A DNA stretch of 64,000 bases, from positions 1,674,001 to 1,738,000 of the forward strand of contig CAWBDV010000003.1 of assembly GCA_963787675.1 (NCBI GenBank), given 5' to 3'. The DNA comes from JAJPKK01 sp963787675 (GTDB lineage Bacteria > Pseudomonadota > Alphaproteobacteria > Rhizobiales > Xanthobacteraceae). How positions within the stretch are numbered: position 1 is the first letter of the stretch; every line of letters starts with the position of its first letter. The translations under genes and the position numbers were made by a program. This document shows, in pieces, positions 58,062 to 64,000 of this stretch. The notes under the pieces were generated by a model, which saw only the letters and a program-made list of their open reading frames with translations, ran no database searches and was not told the DNA's origin.

Positions 58062-58075
58062 TTGATCTGGATCAA
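58062..58075. promoter_or_regulatory. Fnr/FixK box, TTGATCTGGATCAA
   Basis: Perfect TTGAT-N4-ATCAA, 116 bases upstream of the DUF6644-like pair. Identical in all 14 bases to the box at 52279. Confidence 0.75.
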
Positions 58076-58164
58076 AACCACGGCGCAATTGCTTAAGCAC
58101 CAGCCGATCGTAGCGCGTAGCTTTCGCTTGGCGGGCTTATCAATTGCCCAAATGCGATCGCCCC

Positions 58165-58407
58165 CTAACGCGGTCGCGTATAGCCCAACATCTCGCGCAG
58201 GCGCTGGCCTTCCGAAGGAAGGAGCTTCCGGCCGACCCAGCCCTGCGGGATCAGATCCGCGTGGCGCGGGCTAATGAAATGTCCGCCCTCGATCTCCGAC
58301 GCTCGGCCCAAACCCTTGATGATCGCAAGCGTGCGCGCATGGGCGAGCGACGACGCCTCGGTTCCCATGATATAGACGCCGCCATCAGCAAACGACAGCC
58401 ACCACAT
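58165..58407 (-). CDS. Small hypothetical protein
   Basis: An 80-residue protein beginning MWWLSFADGGVYIM and ending with LLPSEGQRLREMLG. The style (a conserved SFADGG start, SSLAHAR segment) resembles small hypothetical proteins known from Bradyrhizobium-like genomes, but I recognise no function. It is an orphan between the membrane-protein pair and the FMN reductase gene. Confidence 0.6.
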   Translation of the reverse strand: MWWLSFADGGVYIMGTEASSLAHARTLAIIKGLGRASEIEGGHFISPRHADLIPQGWVGRKLLPSEGQRLREMLGYTRPR

Positions 58408-58615
58408 GAGCCATCCCTTCGCAGCGATCGAGCCAAAGCTTCGCCGTTCGAGAAATCGAATCGTTTCGCAATTCGGCCCGCATCAAGCAGCCCGCAACAA
58501 TTTGGGCTTCCGGCAGCAGGAGCATAATACGATTCGAATCAGTTTTTCTCGACGCGGCCAGCTAAAGCTTCGTGTGTGTTGCCGCGAAAGAGGACACGGG
58601 TTGCGATCGCGCCCG

Positions 58616-59206
58616 CTAATACGGCGGCGCTTTCCGGGCGCGTTGCATCTTGGCCGCTTCAGTCCACCAAAACAGATCGTCGGCGAAGCGCGGAAACGCG
58701 CGGTCGAGGAACGCTCCGGCTTGGCCGACCGGCTTGCCGTCCGCGCTCAATGCTTCCGCGATCGGTCCGACGCCGAGCGTGCTCGAAATCACGATCATGC
58801 CCATCTCGGACAACGTACCATGCCAATGGAGGGCCGAGCGCGCGCCGGCAATCCGGCCCGCCGAATAGCTTGCGATGGCAGCGGGTCGCCAAAACCATTC
58901 CTCAAGGAAATGATCGGTCAGATTTTTCAAGCCGGGCTGCACACCCCAATTGTATTCGCCGGTCACGAACACGAAGGCATCAGCGGCCTTGATCTTGGTC
59001 GCAAGTGTCTCCAAGGCCTCTGGTGCCGAGCCGGGCGCATACTCTTTATACATCCGATCAAGCATGGGCAGCCCGACCGACTTTGCATCGATGAACTCGA
59101 CGTCGCCCCCACGCGCTCGCAAACCAGCCACAACATAGTCCGCAAGCCGAATACCCATGCGGTCGGAACGGTACGAGCCGTAGAAGACGAGGACGCGGTG
59201 AGCCAT
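58616..59206 (-). CDS. NADPH-dependent FMN reductase-like flavoprotein
   Basis: A 196-residue flavodoxin-like protein: VLVFYGSYRSDRMGIRLAD at the N terminus (FMN phosphate loop), then ADAFVFVTGEYNWGVQPGLKNLTDHF with the FMN-binding EYNxG-like motif, and IASYSAGRIAGARSALHWH. Members reduce FMN, quinones or azo compounds with NAD(P)H. It could provide reductant for the nearby oxygenase, but nothing proves this. The gene is about 90 bases downstream of tRNA-Arg on the same strand. Confidence 0.9.
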   Translation of the reverse strand: MAHRVLVFYGSYRSDRMGIRLADYVVAGLRARGGDVEFIDAKSVGLPMLDRMYKEYAPGSAPEALETLATKIKAADAFVFVTGEYNWGVQPGLKNLTDHFLEEWFWRPAAIASYSAGRIAGARSALHWHGTLSEMGMIVISSTLGVGPIAEALSADGKPVGQAGAFLDRAFPRFADDLFWWTEAAKMQRARKAPPY

Positions 59207-59293
59207 GTCGATACCTCCTCTTCGATACCCCGTCCGATCTCAAGAATGTCAGTTCAGCGGTCTGCGGCAGCGATTTGAACGAGCGCCGGAGGA

Positions 59294-59370
59294 TGGCGCG
59301 CTCGGAGAGATTCGAACTCCCGACCCTCAGATTCGAAGTCTGATGCTCTATCCAGCTGAGCTACGAGCGC
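59294..59370 (-). tRNA. tRNA-Arg, anticodon TCG, with encoded CCA
   Basis: A complete cloverleaf on the minus strand. The acceptor stem GCGCTCG/CGAGCGC, D arm GCTC...GAGC, and anticodon stem TCAGA/TCTGA with loop CTTCGAA (TCG, reading CGA) are all seen. The T arm is GGGAG-TTCGAAT-CTCTC. A discriminator G and CCA are encoded at 59297-59294. Confidence 0.96.
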
Positions 59371-59555
59371 TTTTGGGCAAGATGATCTGACCGATTCGCG
59401 TGCCAGATCGTGCCTAATTCATCATACCGCAAGTGCGGGCCGCCGTTCCACCGTGTTGCGCCAGCCACTGGCATGCACGCCATGCCGCGGTCCGGCTTGC
59501 ACTCCTGCCGCGATCCTCGCAAATATGCGGCGCGACCATCCGCCGGGGAAACTTC

Positions 59556-60965
59556 ATGTCGAATGCCGACGTTCTCGATACGCGCTTTCGTTCGGCGCTG
59601 CGCCGCATGGCGGAGCAAGGGCGGCTGCGCGCGTATGATCCGCCGGCCAATCCGCGGCTCGAGATCGCGTCGATCATGAAGCGTTTCGATGACGAAGATG
59701 CCGCGATCCTGTTCGGCAAGGTCGTCGGCTTCGATGTGCCGGTGATCGGCAATTTCCTTTCCAACCGCGGCAACTGCGAGGCCGCGTTCGGCTGCCACTT
59801 TCGCGACATCCGCGAGTTCATCGCCCGCGCCATCGGTTCGCCGCAGCCGCCGACGACCGTCGAGCGGGCGCCGGTGCACGAAGCCGTGCATCGCGATGGC
59901 TTCGACATCACGACGGCGCTGCCGGTGCTCACCCACACGGCGGAGGACGCCGGGCGCTTCATCACCGCGGGCGTCGTCATCGCCCGCGATCCCGATAGCG
60001 GCGTCTACAACGCCTCCTATCATCGCCTGCAACTTCTGGGACCGAAGCGGACCGCGATCCGGCTCGACTTCGGTCGCCATCTGCGCCTCGCGTGGGAGCG
60101 CGCCAAGGCGAAAGGCCAGCATCTGCCGATCGCAGTGTGCATCGGCACCGACATCGCGCTGCAATACACCGCCGCCACCATGGGCTCGCAGATGCCGGAG
60201 AACGCCGACGAAATCGCCGTTGCGGGCGGCCTATGCGGCCGGCCGCTGCCGGTGGTGCGCGCAGTGTCGCAGGACCTGCTCGTGCCCGCCGAGACCGAGA
60301 TCGTGCTCGAAGGCGTGATCCGCTGCGATGAGACCATCACCGAGGGTCCGTTCGGCGAGTTCATCGGCTATCTCGCACAGGCGGAGGAAATGCCGGTGGT
60401 CGACATCACCGCCCTCACCCATCGCCGCCGCCCGATCTATCACGCCATCAACGGCTACGGCCGCGAGACCATCATGCTGCGCAAGTACGTGCTGGAGGCG
60501 AGCCTCTTGAAGGTGCTGCGCGCCGCGGTTCCGATCGTGATCGATGCCGAGATGACCGCCGGCGGCCTTCACCGCTTCCATGCGGTGCTGCAGATCAAGC
60601 GCACCTCGCCGGCGCACGACGGCCTGCAGCGCAATGCGATCCTCGCGGCGTTCGGCGCGCTCAAGGACCTCGACATGGTGATCGTGGTCGACCATGACAT
60701 CGACATCCGCGATCCGCGCGACGTCGAGTACGCGCTCGCGACCCGCATGGAGGCCTCGCGCGACCTCATTGTCATTCCCGAGGCGCGCGGCCATGAATAT
60801 GTGCGCAGCGGCAATCATGGCATCATCGCCAAGCTCGGCATCGACGCGACGGTGCCGTTCGCCGAGCAGCCGCGCTTCTCGCGCTACGCCTTCGCGCCGA
60901 CCGACGCCACGGCGGAGAATTTTTCGCACGATGCGGCGCGGATTTCCGCTCTGTTGGATCTCTGA
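59556..60965 (+). CDS. UbiD-family decarboxylase
   Basis: A 469-residue protein of the UbiD family, which reversibly decarboxylates aromatic or unsaturated acids using prenylated FMN. Family segments include FGKVVGFDVPVIGNFLSNRGN, HRDGFDITTALPVLTHTAEDAGRFITAGVVIARDPDSGVYNASYHRLQLLGPKR, and TITEGPFGEFIGYLAQAEEMPV with the conserved Glu-rich active site. A UbiX prenyltransferase is not in the window. GGGGAA precedes the ATG. The substrate is unknown; an aromatic acid fits the surroundings. Confidence 0.92.
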   Translation: MSNADVLDTRFRSALRRMAEQGRLRAYDPPANPRLEIASIMKRFDDEDAAILFGKVVGFDVPVIGNFLSNRGNCEAAFGCHFRDIREFIARAIGSPQPPTTVERAPVHEAVHRDGFDITTALPVLTHTAEDAGRFITAGVVIARDPDSGVYNASYHRLQLLGPKRTAIRLDFGRHLRLAWERAKAKGQHLPIAVCIGTDIALQYTAATMGSQMPENADEIAVAGGLCGRPLPVVRAVSQDLLVPAETEIVLEGVIRCDETITEGPFGEFIGYLAQAEEMPVVDITALTHRRRPIYHAINGYGRETIMLRKYVLEASLLKVLRAAVPIVIDAEMTAGGLHRFHAVLQIKRTSPAHDGLQRNAILAAFGALKDLDMVIVVDHDIDIRDPRDVEYALATRMEASRDLIVIPEARGHEYVRSGNHGIIAKLGIDATVPFAEQPRFSRYAFAPTDATAENFSHDAARISALLDL

Positions 60966-61002
60966 AGTGCGATTTCCCACCATCGTGCGTCGTCCCATCA
61001 TG

Positions 61003-61130
61003 TGTCGTCGCCCGGCTTGACCGGGCGACCCAGTAACCACCGACTTTCGAAGTTGGGCCTGGCTCGATGTTTATGCGGCTTGGTCGGTGGTTACTGGATG
61101 CCCGCTTTCGCGGGCATGACATTGGAGATG
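61003..61130. repeat. Compound inverted repeat downstream of ubiD
   Basis: CGCCCGGCTTGACCGGGCG is a self-contained hairpin, CCAGTAACCACCGA (61030-61043) pairs exactly with TCGGTGGTTACTGG (61084-61097), and ATGCCCGCTTTCGCGGGCAT follows. It is a non-coding palindrome cluster between the decarboxylase and the broken alcohol dehydrogenase. A related CCGGGG...CCCGGAATGACG stretch lies at about 62335-62375. Confidence 0.85.
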
Positions 61131-61174
61131 TTTAAGCGTTAGAAACGGAACACAAGAGAGCAGGAGCACCTGTG

Positions 61175-62309
<1,135 letters not shown>

Positions 62310-62560
62310 CCGTGCGGTTGGTTGCCACGTCATTCCGGGGCGCCGAAGCTCAGCGAAGGCGAGCCCGGAATGACGACGCAAGTGGGAAAGCGACATCCAA
62401 CATGCTGAACGAAACGTTGCAGCCGGCCCGGCAATTGCGCGGCCCTCGCGCACGCGACCCTAACCGCGGCCCCCGAAATCGCGCTCGCTTCGGCCCGTCT
62501 TATCCGAACGGCAGGATTTGATCCGTATTGTTCGAAAGTTCATAAGGGATTGTCGCGCCC

Positions 62561-62848
62561 ATGTTCGGCTTCTGGGAAGACTGGTGTGACTTTGCCGCGC
62601 TTGGCCTCGAAGCCCAGAGCGTGATTGCAATGCGCCTCCTCAAAATCGCGGCGGGCGGCCCCGCCGCTGATGCGGAATGCAGGCGCATGGTCCAAGAGAA
62701 ATTCATCGCCGTCGCTGCTGCCCAAGTGGCCGCACTCGACGCGCTCGCCGGCGGCAAGAGCGTGGACATCGCCTCGCGCCTCGCACTCGCTCCGATCAAA
62801 CGGAGCGTGCACGCCAATCGCCAGCGCCTGTCGCGCGGGTGGCCTTGA
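62561..62848 (+). CDS. Small hypothetical protein
   Basis: A 95-residue Ala-rich helical protein, starting MFGFWEDWCDFAALGLEAQS and containing RRMVQEKFIAVAAAQVAALDAL. The amphipathic helix pattern recalls phasin-like or PHA-granule-related small proteins, but the match is not firm. It lies between the broken dehydrogenase and the IS3 element. Confidence 0.65.
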   Translation: MFGFWEDWCDFAALGLEAQSVIAMRLLKIAAGGPAADAECRRMVQEKFIAVAAAQVAALDALAGGKSVDIASRLALAPIKRSVHANRQRLSRGWP

Positions 62849-62939
62849 GCCGCGTTGCCCAACGCTGCGAGATCGACTCCACCTAACTGACTGATACAAC
62901 TTTATAATTTGGCGATGCGCAGCGCGCCGGCGCTGCCGC

Positions 62940-62961
62940 TTTTCCCTGAGAACAGGGAAAA
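62940..62961. other. Perfect 9-bp hairpin before the IS3 element
   Basis: TTTTCCCTG and CAGGGAAAA around an AGAA loop. No T-run follows. It may belong to the element's left flank; nothing else in 62849-63038 was recognised. Confidence 0.6.
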
Positions 62962-62999
62962 GAATAGGGAAATGCTTTTGGAGTGCACCCGTAGAGTGA

Positions 63000-63722
63000 G
63001 ACACGGAAATAAGGAACAGTTCTCGGAGGGGAGAACTGATGTCCGAACGCAAACGGCGTGTGTTTGAGCGAGAGCTGAAGCTTTCGGCGGTGGCCCGGGT
63101 GATGGCCGGGGAGGGCGTTCCGGCCGTGGCGGCGGAGTTGGGGGTTCCGGCCGGGCTTTTGTACAAGTGGCATCTGTGTTTTCGCCGGAGCGGACCTAAC
63201 GGCCTGCGGTTCGCCGGGCGGCCGCAGGGATGTTGGCCGGCTGGCGAGCCTGAGCCGGCGCAGCCTGCGGAGTTGCAAGAGCTTGCCGCGGCGCGCAAAC
63301 GGCTCGCCGAGCTGGAGCGCAAGATCGGCCAGCAACAGGTGGAACTGGATTTTTTTCGGCAAGCCTTGCGGCAAGTCGGGGGAACGCGCCGGCCGAGCGA
63401 CGGGCCTGGCGTGCCGGCGTCTACGCGATCATCGCGGCGATGACGTCACCCCGGCCGCAAGGCGAACTCACGGTCGAGCGGATGTGTGTGCTGGCGGGGG
63501 TAAGCCGCGCCGGCTATTACCGCCGCCTGGGGGCATGTGCGCCCCGTCGGGAAGAGACGGCAGTGCGCGATGCGATCCAACGCGTGGCGCTGGCCAATCG
63601 GCGCTATGGCTACCGGCGGATCGCGGCGCAGCTGCGCCGCGACGGGTTTATGGCGAACCACAAACGGGTGTTGCGACTGATGCGGCAAGACAATCTGCTG
63701 TGTCTGCGCAAACGTCCGTTCG
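63000..63722 (+). mobile_element. IS3-family element, interrupted
   Basis: Covers orfA and the 5' part of orfB; the left end is approximate and lies before orfA. The right portion of the element is separated by the nested insertion and is not in the window. Confidence 0.75.
63039..63443 (+). CDS. IS3-family transposase OrfA
   Basis: A 134-residue DNA-binding subunit: an N-terminal helix-turn-helix (ERELKLSAVARVMAGEGVPAVAAELGVPAGLLYKW) followed by a leucine-zipper-like helix (LAAARKRLAELERKIGQQQVELDFFRQALRQV). Both are typical of IS3 OrfA. The stop overlaps the OrfB start by four bases. The tail after the zipper (PSDGPGVPAS-) probably reads past the region where IS3 elements usually shift frame to make OrfAB. 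Confidence 0.9.
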   Translation: MSERKRRVFERELKLSAVARVMAGEGVPAVAAELGVPAGLLYKWHLCFRRSGPNGLRFAGRPQGCWPAGEPEPAQPAELQELAAARKRLAELERKIGQQQVELDFFRQALRQVGGTRRPSDGPGVPASTRSSRR

Positions 63723-63757
63723 TGTCCGTAGCGTGTGAAGATGTCCGCGGTTTGTAG
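63440..63757 (+). pseudogene. IS3-family transposase OrfB, truncated by a nested transposon
   Basis: The first about 95 residues of an IS3 OrfB, with the HTH_21-like ERMCVLAGVSRAGYYRR and the conserved RRYGYRRIAAQLRRDGF and NHKRVLRLMRQDNLLCLRKR. After this the sequence departs from the family, and the DDE catalytic domain is absent. The break is at about 63722, where a different element begins. This IS3 copy cannot make its own transposase. Confidence 0.85.
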
Positions 63758-64000
63758 CACATCAAATGTCCGCTTCTGTTGTTGTTGGGGCCTGTGGGGC
63801 TTGTGGGCAACGCGCTAGCGTTGTCCACAAACCCACAGGTCTGTGTGGGCCGCCGAGCGGAGTTAAGCGGCTTTAGGCACGACATCTTTGGGTTTTCCAG
63901 TTGGATCGAATAGCGCCAGGCAGCGCGGTCCGTCGAAGATGGCGCGGTGGCCGTCGGGATATTGATGGACCCTCACGGTTGCGCGGACGTAGTGGTTGCG
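63724..64000 (-). mobile_element. Second transposon (ISNCY/IS1202-like), right-edge partial
   Basis: Starts where IS3 orfB is broken. The end region contains two ATGTCCGC copies (about 63739 and 63766) that look like subterminal repeats. The transposase gene tail (63863 on) lies on the minus strand. The other end is beyond the window. Confidence 0.65.
63863..64000 (-). CDS. ISNCY-family transposase, C-terminal fragment
   Basis: The last 45 residues of a transposase, RNHYVRATVRVHQYPDGHRA to the stop at 63863, with AIFDGPRCLALFDPTGKP. The VRVHxYPDG...F-GPRCLA pattern is the usual C terminus of ISNCY-type transposases of the ISDol1 kind. The gene starts outside the window. Confidence 0.72.
   Translation of the reverse strand, partial: RNHYVRATVRVHQYPDGHRAIFDGPRCLALFDPTGKPKDVVPKAA

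Noticed and set aside
59294..59370. tRNA-Arg as an integration site of a genomic island
   Set aside because: No integrase gene or repeat of the tRNA 3' end was seen nearby; neighbours look like ordinary chromosome.

Overview
The window is GC-rich chromosomal DNA from an alphaproteobacterium, most likely a Hyphomicrobiales member near Bradyrhizobium, Rhodopseudomonas, Pseudolabrys or Rhodoplanes. This rests on a fused transaldolase/glucose-6-phosphate isomerase, an iscS-sufBCDS-sufT-sufA order, orphan Bug-type binding proteins, FixK/FNR boxes and the typical palindromic repeats (CCCGGATGagcgaagcgaCATCCGGG-like and GGGTGGGCaaagcgaagcGTGCCCACC-like). The species call is an inference.

Layout. 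1-450 is the 3' end of an IS110-family element; the same 450 bases return inverted at 32943-33392, next to a complete transposase gene. Between them (0.56-32.9 kb) lie thiL, nusB and ribH; an orphan NMT1-type binding protein; chrA; a small cytochrome c; two IorAB-like periplasmic molybdenum hydroxylases; a TetR/Bug/VOC/MAPEG locus with a visible operator; a beta-propeller protein with a haem motif; a TPR protein; a DEAD-box helicase; a seven-gene SUF iron-sulfur operon; an alpha/beta hydrolase; pccA; a 1-Cys peroxiredoxin and a hotdog thioesterase.

From 34.6 to 36.5 kb is a soxC/soxD-like sulfite dehydrogenase pair. From 36.6 to 45.5 kb is a tightly packed pentose-phosphate operon, tkt > tal-pgi > gnd > zwf > pgl > gntK, in which zwf seems to start at CTG. 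From 45.8 to 48.1 kb are an exported beta-helix repeat protein, an outer-membrane-like protein and a PNPOx-fold protein.

From 48.2 to 58.1 kb is an oxygen-related island: a Rieske oxygenase with LigA/LigB-like extradiol dioxygenase subunits, hemN, an orphan cytochrome oxidase subunit I, an amidohydrolase, a Rieske ferredoxin, a Crp/Fnr regulator and two paralogous small membrane proteins. Four perfect TTGAT-N4-ATCAA boxes sit in front of its transcription units, so a local Fnr/FixK regulon is the simplest reading.

From 58.1 to 64 kb are an FMN reductase, tRNA-Arg(TCG), a UbiD-family decarboxylase, a class III alcohol dehydrogenase broken by six small insertions, a small hypothetical gene, and an IS3 element interrupted by another transposon that runs off the right edge.

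No CRISPR array, prophage or classic defence island was seen. The most promising items are the structured conserved 3' end of the IS110 element (bridge-RNA candidate), the Fnr/FixK island that places O2-using oxygenase genes behind anaerobic-type boxes, the CTG start of zwf, and the peculiar insertion pattern in the alcohol dehydrogenase.
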